Of a stretch of 64,000 nt of DNA, positions 5,833 through 14,158 are shown piece by piece (within the stretch, counting starts at the first letter, position 1; every line of letters starts with the position of its first letter). The DNA is taken from assembly GCF_039541815.1 (NCBI RefSeq), contig NZ_BAABGY010000002.1:186001-250000 (forward strand), read 5' to 3'. The translations under genes were made by a program, and so were the position numbers. Source of the stretch: Flavisolibacter amylovorans (GTDB lineage: Bacteria > Bacteroidota > Bacteroidia > Chitinophagales > Chitinophagaceae). The notes beneath the pieces are model-generated. The model ran no database searches. It was given only the letters and a program-made list of their open reading frames with translations, and was not told the DNA's origin.

Positions 5833-7305
5833 ATGGCAAAACTGAAAATAACAGGAAAGGACCTGCGGGGGATTGGTTATCCCGAGTCGCCGGTCATCTC
5901 GCTGGCAATGGGGCTGATGGAGAAACACCATAAGCACAGCCGGCTGGAAGATGTGCTGAAGATCCTGTCGAACGTAAAAGCACGGCCGGAGGATTACCTG
6001 GAGCACCCGGTGCTCGGCAAGATCGCCGAAGGACTGGTGCCGAAGCCGCAGCCCGGGGATACGGAGATCTCGCTGAACGGCGAGGGGATCTCGTTCCCGA
6101 TCTTCGGGTCGGCCTTCATCGAGCAGGGCGCGCTGAGCCAGATGTACACCGCGGCGAAGCTGCCGGTGGCTGTTGCCGGCGCGCTGATGCCCGACGCCCA
6201 TGCGGGCTATGGCCTGCCCATCGGGGGGGTACTCGCTACCGACAACGCAGTTATCCCGTACGGGGTGGGGGTGGACATTGGCTGCCGGATGTGCCTGTCG
6301 GTGTTCGACATCGACCCGAAGGAGCTGAACCAGAAGACCTCGTTTTTCACCAAAACGCTCGGCGAGGTGACGCTCTTCGGCTCCGGTGCCGTATTCCAGC
6401 GGGCCGAGGACCACGAAGTGATGGAGCGGCGGGAGTTCCGCGAGATCGCGCTGCTGAAAGGGCTGCACGGCCGGGCCTGGAAGCAGCTCGGTACCTCGGG
6501 CTCGGGCAACCATTTCGTGGAATTCGGCCTCGTGGAGATCGATGAGCTCGACCCGGTGCTCGGGGTGCCGGCCGGCGCTTACCTGGGCGTGCTGTCGCAT
6601 TCCGGTTCGCGGGCCCTCGGCGCCAACATCGCCAATCACTTCACGAAGGTGGCCAAAGAGCTGCGACGTCTGCCGCAGGAAGCCGCTAACCTCGCCTGGC
6701 TTTCGCTCAACGAGCAGGAGGGTCAGGAGTATTGGCTCGCGATGAACCTGGCAGGTGACTACGCCTCGGCCTGTCACCACGTGATCCACGAGAAGGTGGC
6801 CAAAGCCCTGGGCCGGAAGCCGCTGCGCCGGGTGGAGAACCACCACAACTTCGCGTGGAAGGAAAAGTGGGAGGGCCGCGACGTCATCGTGCACCGGAAG
6901 GGCGCCACGCCGGCCGGCGAAGGGGTGCTCGGCATCATCCCCGGATCGATGACTGCTCCCGGCTTTATCGTGAAAGGAAAGGGTGCGTCGGCTTCGGTGA
7001 ACTCGGCGTCGCACGGGGCAGGGCGTCGGATGAGCCGGACGGCCGCTATCAACAACATCACCCAGCATGCGCTGCAGGACGCCCTGCAGGAGCACGGTGT
7101 GACCCTGATCGGTGGCGGGCTCGACGAGGCGCCCGGGGCCTATAAGGATATCCGCGAGGTGATGAAGGCGCAGACGGAGCTTGTAGACACGCTCGGCCGT
7201 TTTTACCCGCGCGTGGTGCGCATGGACGGCGCCGCCCACAAACCCTGGCAGAAGAAGGCCCGGAAAGTGGAGGAAGACGATGCCGGTGAAGTGATGGGGG
7301 AGTAG
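5833..7305 (+). CDS. rtcB: RNA ligase RtcB
   Basis: A 490-residue RtcB-family ligase. RtcB joins 2',3'-cyclic phosphate (or 3'-phosphate) and 5'-OH RNA ends using GTP and Mn2+, with guanylylation of a histidine. Signature residues are visible: DAH of MPDAHAGYGLPIGG (near 119-132), the metal cysteine in VGVDIGCRMC (C151), GSGNHFVEFG (H227), LSHSGSR (H256), VHRKGATPAGEG (H354) and the likely guanylylated histidine in SASHGAGRRMSR (H394). Length is normal for the family. No archease gene is in the window. The tRNA-like RNA, odd tRNA-Lys, slipin and AAA+ genes upstream make an RNA-repair island. The start follows AATAGACGCAA directly. Confidence 0.93.
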   Translation: MAKLKITGKDLRGIGYPESPVISLAMGLMEKHHKHSRLEDVLKILSNVKARPEDYLEHPVLGKIAEGLVPKPQPGDTEISLNGEGISFPIFGSAFIEQGALSQMYTAAKLPVAVAGALMPDAHAGYGLPIGGVLATDNAVIPYGVGVDIGCRMCLSVFDIDPKELNQKTSFFTKTLGEVTLFGSGAVFQRAEDHEVMERREFREIALLKGLHGRAWKQLGTSGSGNHFVEFGLVEIDELDPVLGVPAGAYLGVLSHSGSRALGANIANHFTKVAKELRRLPQEAANLAWLSLNEQEGQEYWLAMNLAGDYASACHHVIHEKVAKALGRKPLRRVENHHNFAWKEKWEGRDVIVHRKGATPAGEGVLGIIPGSMTAPGFIVKGKGASASVNSASHGAGRRMSRTAAINNITQHALQDALQEHGVTLIGGGLDEAPGAYKDIREVMKAQTELVDTLGRFYPRVVRMDGAAHKPWQKKARKVEEDDAGEVMGE

Positions 7306-7338
7306 AAATCAAAATTCAAAAGTAAAAAGTCAAAATGG

Positions 7339-7363
7339 GTGGGGCCTTCGGGTCCCACTTTTT
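7339..7363 (+). terminator. Terminator after rtcB
   Basis: GTGGGGCC (7339-7346), a TTCG tetraloop and GGTCCCAC (7351-7358) form an 8-bp stem with one G-T pair, followed by TTTTT. It closes the RNA-repair island. Confidence 0.85.
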
Positions 7364-7470
7364 GTTACTGCTTATAGCTGGTTCCGGCGCGTTAATGCGG
7401 TCTTGTGCCAACCATCGGTCCCCATCCGCCCCACCGGTACCATCCGTGTTCTACCGCTCCCGGGCACAGA

Positions 7471-7494
7471 AAAGCCCCGTAGAGACAGGGCTTT
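7471..7494 (-). terminator. Probable terminator for the DgkA-type gene
   Basis: AAAAGCCC and GGGCTTT flank a loop of about 9 nt. Read on the minus strand the hairpin ends in a T run, about 110 bp after the kinase stop. The rest of 7364-7602 shows no gene. Confidence 0.5.
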
Positions 7495-7602
7495 GTTCTT
7501 AACCAACTGCAGCGCGGATGTTGGAAACCGACGCTGGAAAATTTATTCCCCGGCCCGCCATCGCTGCGGGCCGTTGTGAAAACAAGCGGCTTCAAAAAAG
7601 GT

Positions 7603-7962
7603 TCAGTGAAAAAGTGCGCGTACGTGGGGCCAGAACAGCAGGATGCCGATTATGGCGGCCCCGGCGGAGGTCCAGAGCACCGCCCCGGCGGCGCCGTCCT
7701 TGATGCGGCCGATGAGCGGGTGGTAGTCGGTGCTGTAGAGGTTGCACAGCGTTTCGAGCGCCGAGTTGAGCATTTCGAGCGAGATGACGGCCGCAATGCA
7801 GGCCAGCAGCACGATCCACTCGGCCCGGCTGATCCCGAAGTAGAGCCCCGCCGCGATCGCCACCAGGGCAACGGCGCCCTGGATCTGCCCGTTGCGCTCC
7901 GTGCGGAAGAATGCGCGGATGCCCCGCGCCGCGAAAACGAAACTTTTGAGAAAGGTGCGCAT
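7603..7962 (-). CDS. dgkA: Diacylglycerol/undecaprenol kinase family membrane protein
   Basis: A 119-residue small integral membrane kinase of the DgkA family, which phosphorylates diacylglycerol or undecaprenol in the inner membrane. The family signature is clear: EMLNSALETLCN (near residues 63-74), where the Glu and Asn bind the nucleotide-metal, and GRIKDGAAGAVL (near 84-95). Three hydrophobic helices can be drawn (near 30-45, 48-65 and 92-112). Gram-positive-type DgkA proteins of this size act on undecaprenol; which substrate is used here cannot be told from the sequence. Confidence 0.82.
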   Translation of the reverse strand: MRTFLKSFVFAARGIRAFFRTERNGQIQGAVALVAIAAGLYFGISRAEWIVLLACIAAVISLEMLNSALETLCNLYSTDYHPLIGRIKDGAAGAVLWTSAGAAIIGILLFWPHVRALFH

Positions 7963-7973
7963 AGGGCGAAAAT

Positions 7974-8018
7974 AATGGGGGAATGGGATAATGGGGGAAT
8001 GGGGGAATGGGGGAATGA
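7974..8018. repeat. GGGAAT-type tandem words upstream of the DgkA-type gene
   Basis: Imperfect tandem copies of GGGGGAAT with one GGGATAAT variant. The remaining space to 8332 has no gene on either strand that I can support; it contains CCGTGCCGCC and CGTCTCCG short direct repeats. Confidence 0.8.
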
Positions 8019-8308
8019 GCGAAAAGGTTCAGGAGGGTGGAGGGGGCGCCGATTCATTCATTGCGGCCGAGATAAAGGTCATTGCTGCTCCACCAGCTGG
8101 CGAATCGCAATGACGTCAGCCTCCGTGCCGCCGTGCCTCCGTGCCGCCGTGCGAAACAAGTTCTGCCGCAGGCGGTACCGAAGTTATGCGTGCTCCGCGT
8201 CTCCGCGTCTCCGCGTGAAACCCGCGTGCCGCTTTGAGAAAAGCGAGGCGCTTGCGCCGGGAAGCCCGTGTTCCATTGCCGTCTGGTGAAACCCCCGCGC
8301 GCTTTCCC

Positions 8309-8316
8309 TACTTTTG
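8309..8316 (+). promoter_or_regulatory. Candidate -7 element for the asparaginase-like gene
   Basis: TACTTTTG matches the Bacteroidota -7 consensus TAnnTTTG exactly, 17 bp before the ATG. No good -33 TTG is seen at normal spacing. Confidence 0.45.
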
Positions 8317-8332
8317 ATCCCACACAATTGCT

Positions 8333-8824
8333 ATGGCTATTCGCATCTTCGTTACCGGCGGCACCTTCGACAAGGAATACAACGAGCTCACGGGGCAGCT
8401 CTTTTTCAAAGACTCGCACCTGCCCGAAATGCTGCAGCTCGGCCGCGCGCGCGTCGCGGTCGACATCCGCACGCTGATGATGATCGATTCGCTGGAGATG
8501 ACCGACATCGACCGTGAGCTCATCGCCCGGCATTGCCAGGAGGTCGACGATACGATGATCATCATCACCCACGGCACCGACACGATGGCCGAGACGGCCA
8601 GGGTACTCGCGCAATCCGTGCAGGGAAAAACGATTGTCATCACCGGCGCCATGATCCCGTATAAATTCGGGTCCTCCGACGGGCTCTTTAACCTGGGCTC
8701 TGCCATCGCTTTCGTGCAAACCCTGCCGCCGGGCGTATACGTGGCTATGAACGGCCGCTACTTCAATGCCGGCAACGTGCGCAAGAACAAGCTCACGGGC
8801 GAATTTGAAGAGCTGGCCTCTTGA
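8333..8824 (+). CDS. Short asparaginase-like protein (N-terminal domain only)
   Basis: A 163-residue protein covering only the N-terminal half of the L-asparaginase family, which normally has about 330 residues. The two catalytic threonine motifs are present: TGGTFD (8-13) and HGTDTM (near 81-86). GAMIP (near 103) and SDGLFNLGSAIAF (near 113) are the following conserved segments. It ends cleanly at a stop after LTGEFEELAS. Short stand-alone members of this family exist, so it is likely intact rather than truncated. Whether it hydrolyses asparagine or a related amide without the C-terminal domain is uncertain. Confidence 0.78.
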   Translation: MAIRIFVTGGTFDKEYNELTGQLFFKDSHLPEMLQLGRARVAVDIRTLMMIDSLEMTDIDRELIARHCQEVDDTMIIITHGTDTMAETARVLAQSVQGKTIVITGAMIPYKFGSSDGLFNLGSAIAFVQTLPPGVYVAMNGRYFNAGNVRKNKLTGEFEELAS

Positions 8825-8852
8825 TTGCATAGGGTTGGGGAAACATCCTGCC

Positions 8853-9086
8853 ATGCCTGAAAGCCGCAAGCGCCCCGGGGCGCATTACGAAACGCCCGCC
8901 GATATTCCCGCCAGCCAGCGTACCCACGCCTCCACGATCCTGGCCCTCCTGGTGGCCCTGTTCGCCGCCATCATTGCCTGGTTCCTCGGCGCCGGCACCA
9001 CCACCCTCGTCATTGCCGTGCTCGTTGCCGCCGCCGCCGGCTATTTCGCCGGCAAAGCCATGGAGCGCAACGCCGCGCGGAAGTAG
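8853..9086 (+). CDS. Small two-helix membrane protein
   Basis: 77 residues with a polar N-terminus, then two hydrophobic stretches (STILALLVALFAAIIAWFLG and a TTTLVIAVLVAAAAGYFAG-like segment), ending in a short basic tail. Function unknown. It lies 28 bp after the asparaginase-like gene and is probably in the same transcript. Confidence 0.6.
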   Translation: MPESRKRPGAHYETPADIPASQRTHASTILALLVALFAAIIAWFLGAGTTTLVIAVLVAAAAGYFAGKAMERNAARK

Positions 9087-9093
9087 GTCGCAA

Positions 9094-9262
9094 GACGGCA
9101 ATCGGGAATCGGCAATCGGGAATGCTGGCGCCAGGCGGCAATCGGCAATCGGGAATGCTTACGCCTGATTACAAGAGAACGTCCTGCTATAGCGGGACTT
9201 TCTCTTTCGCCGCGCATTGCCGATTCCCGATTGCCGATTCCCGATCCCCGATCCCCGATCCC
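9094..9262. repeat. Inverted arrays of AATCGGCAATCGGG-type words
   Basis: The left side carries GGCAATCGGGAATC-type words and the right side carries their reverse complement (GATTCCCGATTGCC, then CCGATCC copies). The whole interval between two convergent genes can thus fold into a long imperfect hairpin. The same word family flanks ispG near 39186-39264. Confidence 0.8.
9173..9207. terminator. Bidirectional terminator between convergent genes
   Basis: AAGAGAA-c-GTCCTGC, loop TATA, GCGGGAC-t-TTCTCTTT form a stem with A and T flanks on the two sides. It sits between the small membrane protein gene and the DUF1569 gene. Confidence 0.65.
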
Positions 9263-9266
9263 CGGT

Positions 9267-9713
9267 TCACGCTCCGAATTGCCGCAAGTGATAATCGACA
9301 TGCCGGTAGGTAAAGCGGCTCCATTCCTGCGCGGTGAGCCTGCCGAAGAACGGATGCTGGGGCGGGTGGAGCAGGAGGCTGCTCTCGGAGAAGCGGTAGA
9401 TCTGCGTGGCGAGCCGGGCGCGCTCGTTTTCGAAGGAAGGCTCACCGGGAAGGCGGGGACCTTCGGCGCCGGGCAGGTTGGGCGGCCAGGGCTCCGGCGA
9501 GAAGAACCGCTTTTTCGCAAGGCGACCGAACAGCAGTCCGGCAAAGCTCTGGCGCGACTTGCGCTCCCCGAAATACACGTCGAACGGGTCCTGGCAGTGC
9601 AGGAGCATCTGCGCCGCACTCATGCGGCCCCACAGCGGCCGCTGCCGCGCATCGAGGCGCGTCAGCCGGTCGAGCAGACGCCGGGCGTCCGCGGGGTCAA
9701 ACAGGTCCTGCAT
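9267..9713 (-). CDS. DUF1569 (DinB-like fold) protein
   Basis: A 148-residue protein with the DUF1569 pattern: RMSAAQMLLHCQDPFDVYFG (near residues 30-49) and HPFFGRLTAQEWSRFTYRHV followed by DYHLRQFG at the end. The histidines in LLHCQ and RHVDYHLRQFG are in the places where DinB-like four-helix proteins bind a metal. No membrane segment or signal is present. The biochemical role of the family is not established; a metal-dependent thiol-transferase-like role is only an analogy. Confidence 0.75.
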   Translation of the reverse strand: MQDLFDPADARRLLDRLTRLDARQRPLWGRMSAAQMLLHCQDPFDVYFGERKSRQSFAGLLFGRLAKKRFFSPEPWPPNLPGAEGPRLPGEPSFENERARLATQIYRFSESSLLLHPPQHPFFGRLTAQEWSRFTYRHVDYHLRQFGA

Positions 9714-9812
9714 CGGGGTCTTGGTCTAGGTGCGTCAAGTTACCGCAAAGTAAGTTTCCGGCAAAGAGCAAAAGCGGTTTGCCACCGCGGGGAAAGCGCG
9801 CAGTTTGCGGCG

Positions 9813-9995
9813 ATGCAAAAGCAAACAAACATTGAAGAACTACTGGAGGCATTCGCGGAGATCCTGATCGATATTTTATTGGCAGAGCAGAGTCGCGAGA
9901 CTAAAGGGCGATCCCATTCCGAAACGCATTCGGCAAGCATCGCCACTAGCAGCGAGAAAGGGTCGGCACAGGTGGAAAGGGACCAGGCGGGCTGA
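9813..9995 (+). CDS. Possible 60-residue small protein beside the RHS island
   Basis: A short frame starting MQKQTNIEELLEAFAEILID with an acidic amphipathic helix followed by a Ser/His-rich polar tail. It ends 76 bp before the first RHS fragment. Codon choice is plausible but there is no homology I recognise and no clear promoter. It could be real or chance. Confidence 0.3.
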   Translation: MQKQTNIEELLEAFAEILIDILLAEQSRETKGRSHSETHSASIATSSEKGSAQVERDQAG

Positions 9996-10035
9996 ACGTA
10001 ACACAATACTTGATCGTTCGGGCGTTTGTGGATTA

Positions 10036-10064
10036 GGGGCACAGGACTGGATTCGAACCAGGTG
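10036..10064 (-). other. tRNA 3'-end-like remnant at the left edge of the RHS island
   Basis: On the minus strand, CTGG-TTCGAAT-CCAG forms a perfect T-arm core and is followed by TCCTGTGCCCC, which would be an acceptor 3' strand. No matching D arm or anticodon arm lies within reach. It stops 7 bp short of the first RHS homology. A partial tRNA at the border of a laterally acquired block is a usual trace of site-specific integration, but a chance T-arm cannot be excluded. Confidence 0.4.
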
Positions 10065-10070
10065 GGCAGC

Positions 10071-11117
10071 AAGCATTACTATCCGTTCGGAATGCAAATG
10101 CCTGGACGGAAGTTCGCTGTCGAAAGCGGCTACCGGTACGGGTTCAATGGAAAGGAAGATGATGTTGAGACCGGCCTGCAGGACTATGGAATGCGGATTT
10201 ACAATCCGGGTCTAGGTAGGTTTTTAAGTGTTGATCCGATCGCACACGCGTTTCCTTGGAACAGCCCATACTCATACGCTGAAGGCGATCCAATCAATTA
10301 CATCGATTTAGATGGATTGGAAAGACCTGACGAAAAAGCTCAAGCAGTAGTTGGGGGAGCAACGAGGACATTTCAGCGGGTAACGGTTGGGAAGACTTTC
10401 CAACAAGGCACATCCGAGTTTGCCAAGAGGTCCGCTGTAAGTGGGGGATCAAAAGTTGCTCAGCAGGCTGGTCAGCACTGGTTCGTAAGGGGACTCAAAG
10501 CTATAAGCAAAAAGAGTGTCGGTTTGACAATAGGCTTCGTTCTGAGTGACGGGGAGTTAGGGACAGGCCAATATGCGCCTGAACTTAGAGCGTTTCATGA
10601 GCAGTTAAAAACAGGAGGTAAAACTTCGCCAGAGCCAGCCCCAAGCCCTCAGCCCCAGCATCAGCGTGAGCTTGATCCATACGAGGTGCCAGGAAAAGAT
10701 GATGATGGAAACGAATTGTACTATGTATACCGAACATTGCGAGCGATTAAGGACGAACGAGGGTTAGTTGTTGGCGTTCTGCCTTATTTCGGAATTACAA
10801 AAGACCGAATTGTTAATGGGCGCTATCATAAAGACAGAATTGAAGCGAGAAATGTACAATTGCTGGCAATTGGTACATACCACCAAGCGAAAGGAGCTGA
10901 GCAGGCATTGATTAGCTTGAATAGTCCAGGGGGGAATAGACCATATCTTAGCACCAGTATTGATAATTTGATAAATTCAAATAGTAATCCTGTAAAGGTT
11001 GACTATCGACTACCGCTTGGTATCGTCTTGTTGAACCTTCAACAACCAGGATGGCAGGCAAAGTTTAAAGAACGCGAGTTACCCAAAGGGCCTAACCACC
11101 CTTCAAAGACACCGTAA
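10071..11117 (+). CDS. RHS tip fragment with a GIY-YIG/URI-like nuclease toxin
   Basis: Begins inside the RHS core at YYPFGMQMPGRKFAVESGY, with no upstream core and its first in-frame ATG at 10092. The RHS-associated core (GLQDYGMRIYNPGLGRFLSV) ends near INYIDLDGLE, and the variable region follows. The last 130 residues read YYVYRTLRAI, then VLPYFGITKDR, RYHKDRIEAR and AEQALISLN. That order of Y, YFGIT, R/H and Glu fits a GIY-YIG/URI-type endonuclease as seen in polymorphic toxins (moderate confidence). A matching immunity gene starts 2 bp after the stop. The fragment is orphaned and may only work after recombination with a full rhs gene. Confidence 0.65.
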   Translation, partial: KHYYPFGMQMPGRKFAVESGYRYGFNGKEDDVETGLQDYGMRIYNPGLGRFLSVDPIAHAFPWNSPYSYAEGDPINYIDLDGLERPDEKAQAVVGGATRTFQRVTVGKTFQQGTSEFAKRSAVSGGSKVAQQAGQHWFVRGLKAISKKSVGLTIGFVLSDGELGTGQYAPELRAFHEQLKTGGKTSPEPAPSPQPQHQRELDPYEVPGKDDDGNELYYVYRTLRAIKDERGLVVGVLPYFGITKDRIVNGRYHKDRIEARNVQLLAIGTYHQAKGAEQALISLNSPGGNRPYLSTSIDNLINSNSNPVKVDYRLPLGIVLLNLQQPGWQAKFKERELPKGPNHPSKTP

Positions 11118-11118
11118 T

Positions 11119-11760
11119 ATGGATATTGAACAAGGTTCTATTTTTGCAATTCCTCTAGAAAAAAACTTGGGGTATGCTTTTGTCAAATGCGTCTTTATTC
11201 AAGGTGCAGGAGGCTCGTCAAATTTGACCCTCAAGATTCTTGACATGCGATCGGAGGCGTTCGCGAAGAAATCGAGTGGTAAAATAGAGGAGGCTGATGA
11301 ACTTTGCTATCGGTTGCTCATGATGGGCAGACCAAGTGTACGAGGAAAGAATAAGTGGCATTACCTTGGCACGCAAAGTCTAACATCGGAAGAGGCTAAT
11401 GAAGTGCCTTCCTTTAAGCAGTTATCGGGGCCAATGTTAGATTTAATTGACGAAAAAGATTGGTCAAAACTCAATTGGTCGGTTATTTTGAATTTTAGCC
11501 TAATGAATCAAGTCGATAGTTTACCCTACGCTTCCATCAGGCACTTGGGTCCATGGATGCACTCGTCTGATCTGGATATCACAATCCGTCTTACAATGAT
11601 TTGGCTTAAAAAGCTAGGGTATGATATCAGAAGCTTTTACAACACAGAAGAGCTTGATAGCCCCAAAAACGTTTGGAACAAGATTGCCTATAACGAAGCC
11701 ATGAATATTGAGTTTTACAGTGAAGTAGAAAGGAAGTTTCGCGGTAAAATTATCTCCTGA
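11119..11760 (+). CDS. Immunity protein, Imm26-like
   Basis: A 213-residue cytoplasmic protein with start codon 2 bp after the toxin stop, the usual toxin-immunity arrangement. The N-terminus QGSIFAIPLEKNLGYAFVKC resembles the start of Imm26-type immunity proteins; the assignment is tentative. No signal peptide is seen, consistent with neutralising a nuclease in the cytoplasm. The region is AT-rich compared with the flanking chromosome. Confidence 0.6.
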   Translation: MDIEQGSIFAIPLEKNLGYAFVKCVFIQGAGGSSNLTLKILDMRSEAFAKKSSGKIEEADELCYRLLMMGRPSVRGKNKWHYLGTQSLTSEEANEVPSFKQLSGPMLDLIDEKDWSKLNWSVILNFSLMNQVDSLPYASIRHLGPWMHSSDLDITIRLTMIWLKKLGYDIRSFYNTEELDSPKNVWNKIAYNEAMNIEFYSEVERKFRGKIIS

Positions 11761-11988
11761 TTAAGTTGAAAAAATTTAAAACGGTTTGGTTCAGCATGAA
11801 ACAAAAAATTGAATTGTTCGGTGTTCAAAATTCAATGGCCATTACCAGCTGCGTGAAGTAAGCCGTACGTTACTGCTCGAAACATTCTTGCGTTATTGGA
11901 TTTAGTGTCCAAACTTATTGAACACAATTGCATTAACGAACGGGATCCCATTGCTGATTCCGGCCACATATAAAAGAAAGCAGACAGC

Positions 11989-12384
11989 ATTGTAAAAGCA
12001 CCTTCCTTAAACACGGAGATCGCCTACAATTACGATGCCGCCGGCAACCGGATCGGCAAGAGGGTGACGGTTAACGGTGTGAGTACGTATATGTTCTATG
12101 TGCGGGATGCTCAGGGCAATACCCTTGGCATCTACACCAAGACTGGGAATGGGCCCGTTCAATGGGGCGAGCAGATGCTTTACGGCAGCAGCCGCTTGGG
12201 GACCATCCACCTGAATGTTCCGGTACCGGCCGCTCCGAGGGTGCCGGTTGGGACGGCTACGCTCCACGACGGGTTCGCGTATGTCCGTAAGATTTATGAG
12301 CATTCCAATCACCTAGGCAATGTCCTGGCTACTATTTCTGTCCCCAAAAAAGGGGGGAATCAGTGCGCAGGTGGTATTTTTTGA
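11989..12384 (+). pseudogene. Isolated RHS core fragment
   Basis: Encodes, in frame, a piece of RHS core (LNTEIAYNYDAAGNRIGKR, TFYVRDAQGNTLGIY-like, SSRLGTIHLNVPVP, SNHLGNVLAT). The same core is seen in the cassettes ending at 18539 and 20902. It has no start region and leaves the RHS sequence near 12336, ending in unrelated residues after about 16 codons. It lies on the plus strand, opposite to the neighbouring minus-strand cassettes. This is a remnant left by recombination. No toxin tip or immunity gene follows. Confidence 0.75.
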
Positions 12385-12399
12385 CTAGTTTCTCAAGAA

Positions 12400-12434
12400 T
12401 AAAACTACGATCCGATTGCAACAGGGTAGTTTTC
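12400..12434. terminator. Possible bidirectional terminator between converging genes
   Basis: AAAACTAC (12401-12408) and GTAGTTTT (12426-12433) can pair around an 18-nt loop. Both arms are flanked by A/T runs, between the plus-strand RHS remnant and the minus-strand immunity gene. Confidence 0.35.
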
Positions 12435-12502
12435 TTAAGACAATACGAATACGGTTTAAAAAGTTCTCACATGATTAAAGATTCTGAATTCCTTATCAGG
12501 AA

Positions 12503-12904
12503 TTATTCACAAACCTCTACATCACTATAAAAGGAATATTTAGGTTTTATTTGTTTGGATTTTTGAATGTACTCTCCTTCATCCGACATTATAACCTGGT
12601 ATATTTTCATTCCACCGTTATGATTTATCCTATAGAACCGCGGCATACAATCCTCCTTATTCAGGGCTTTTATTAGAAGCAAGGAGTCATTTCCTACCAA
12701 TTCATCAATGTAGTCTTCAATTACAGTAGAATTGAATTCCTCCTTAAATATTATCAACTTATAACCCTTGTCTTCTTGGTTGCGAGGATTAATTACCGAA
12801 ATATTGCCCACAATGTGGTCCGAATCACCCCGGAAAATATCGAAGCAACCAGTTAGCAAAATCAAATTAAGAAAAAGGATCACTTTAAAAGCCATACGTC
12901 TCAT
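12503..12904 (-). CDS. Lipoprotein immunity candidate for the LysM-bearing toxin
   Basis: 133 residues with a lipoprotein signal peptide (FKVILFLNLILLTGC; lipobox LTGC). The start overlaps the end of the toxin gene by 20 bp, so translation is probably coupled. No family is recognised. An envelope-anchored immunity protein implies that the cognate toxin acts in the periplasm, which fits the LysM domain in that toxin. Confidence 0.6.
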   Translation of the reverse strand: MRRMAFKVILFLNLILLTGCFDIFRGDSDHIVGNISVINPRNQEDKGYKLIIFKEEFNSTVIEDYIDELVGNDSLLLIKALNKEDCMPRFYRINHNGGMKIYQVIMSDEGEYIQKSKQIKPKYSFYSDVEVCE

Positions 12905-13988
12905 AAGTTGAGTTTGGTTTGCGAATTTCCTGAACGTTTATCTCCCAAAGGTATCTTTGATACGTTGGCTCTACATCAGGTGTAATCTTACGTAAAATAG
13001 GCCTTCTGTCAGAAGCGGATTCCACAGTTTTAGAATCATAAATGCAAATCACTGCCTTGCCATATCCAGTCACTCTTAAACTGAACCCATATGACCCCAA
13101 CCAATTTTCAGCAGAGAAAAATTTATTGTTCTGTAATTTGCCTGAAAACAAGTCTTTTGTTGACTGCCAAAGAATTCTGCGTCCATTTGCATCTATGAGT
13201 GTCCCTATCGAATATGATCCTTTGTAAAATTCACCTGCCTGGAGCTTGCCGTCAGCATTGAGCGCATTCATAGCTTTATTTACTAAGTCACGTACGCTCG
13301 GAAGGCTCTTAATCTCATCTAGGAATTTTCCGCCTATAACAAGAGTATTTTGAGAATATTCATCGCTGCCGGAGTTGATAAAAAATTCTCCAGCCAAGCG
13401 GCCCAAACTAGCTTTGGAACTCTGAACAAATTTTCCATTATTGGAATTATTGTATGCTGTTAATGGATTGGATTGGAAGTCGCTCTCTGGTTCACCGTAT
13501 TCCATATAAAGATCTTTGCCATTTCGGCTCGAACCAATTGTTAACAGGCTGCCCGCGATAATCTTGTTGGGATCCTTAATATGTGAATTAAGAGCCAAGA
13601 GGTCACTTGTCCGCATATTATATTTCTTAGCTATTCCGTTTAATGTTTCACCTTTATTCACCCTATGGTACTCCGGAGGGGTAGGTGTAGATCCAGTCGG
13701 ATCAACGAAATAAATTGGGTTATTAGAAAAAGTAGCAAATGGACTTTCTGATTGGTTAATTACCGGATCAACGTTCCAACGACGTCCTATTCTACTGTCG
13801 TACTCCCAATACATCGCACCGAAGATCTCAGTGCCAATTTCTTTATCCTTTTCTTGCCCATTAACTCCATATCTATAGCCGTTTTCGCCCTCGAACTTCC
13901 GTCCGGGGATTTGCATTCCGAACGGATAGTAATCATTGGCAGCAGCAACATCCGCTATGTAATAGTCAGAATTGCCATCTGCGACCAC
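12885..13988 (-). CDS. RHS tip with LysM domain and unknown C-terminal toxin
   Basis: 367 residues. It starts at the RHS junction (NDYYPFGMQIPGRKFEGENG), then the end of the core (WEYDSRIGRRWNVDPVI, NNPIYFVDPTG), then a LysM module (YHRVNKGETLNGIAKKYN to IIAGSLLTIG, near residues 105-150), which binds peptidoglycan. The remaining 200 residues (FFINSGSDEY, GYGKAVICIYDSKT, YLWEINVQEI) match no toxin I know. Core upstream of the junction is nearly absent. The coupled lipoprotein immunity gene points to a cell-wall or periplasmic target; that is inference. Confidence 0.65.
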   Translation of the reverse strand: MVADGNSDYYIADVAAANDYYPFGMQIPGRKFEGENGYRYGVNGQEKDKEIGTEIFGAMYWEYDSRIGRRWNVDPVINQSESPFATFSNNPIYFVDPTGSTPTPPEYHRVNKGETLNGIAKKYNMRTSDLLALNSHIKDPNKIIAGSLLTIGSSRNGKDLYMEYGEPESDFQSNPLTAYNNSNNGKFVQSSKASLGRLAGEFFINSGSDEYSQNTLVIGGKFLDEIKSLPSVRDLVNKAMNALNADGKLQAGEFYKGSYSIGTLIDANGRRILWQSTKDLFSGKLQNNKFFSAENWLGSYGFSLRVTGYGKAVICIYDSKTVESASDRRPILRKITPDVEPTYQRYLWEINVQEIRKPNSTYETYGF

Positions 13989-14158
13989 GTCTAACCCCCT
14001 TCCTCAGACCAGAGATAGTGGCCAGACCAAGATGGTTTACCTATCATAGGGTTACTTAACATACACAATGCCACGGGACAGTGAAGCAGCTCTCTTGGAT
14101 AGGCTAATCACTTGCTCTGGTGCAAATTCCAAAAAGTGGAACGCTGTAAAAGGCTACA

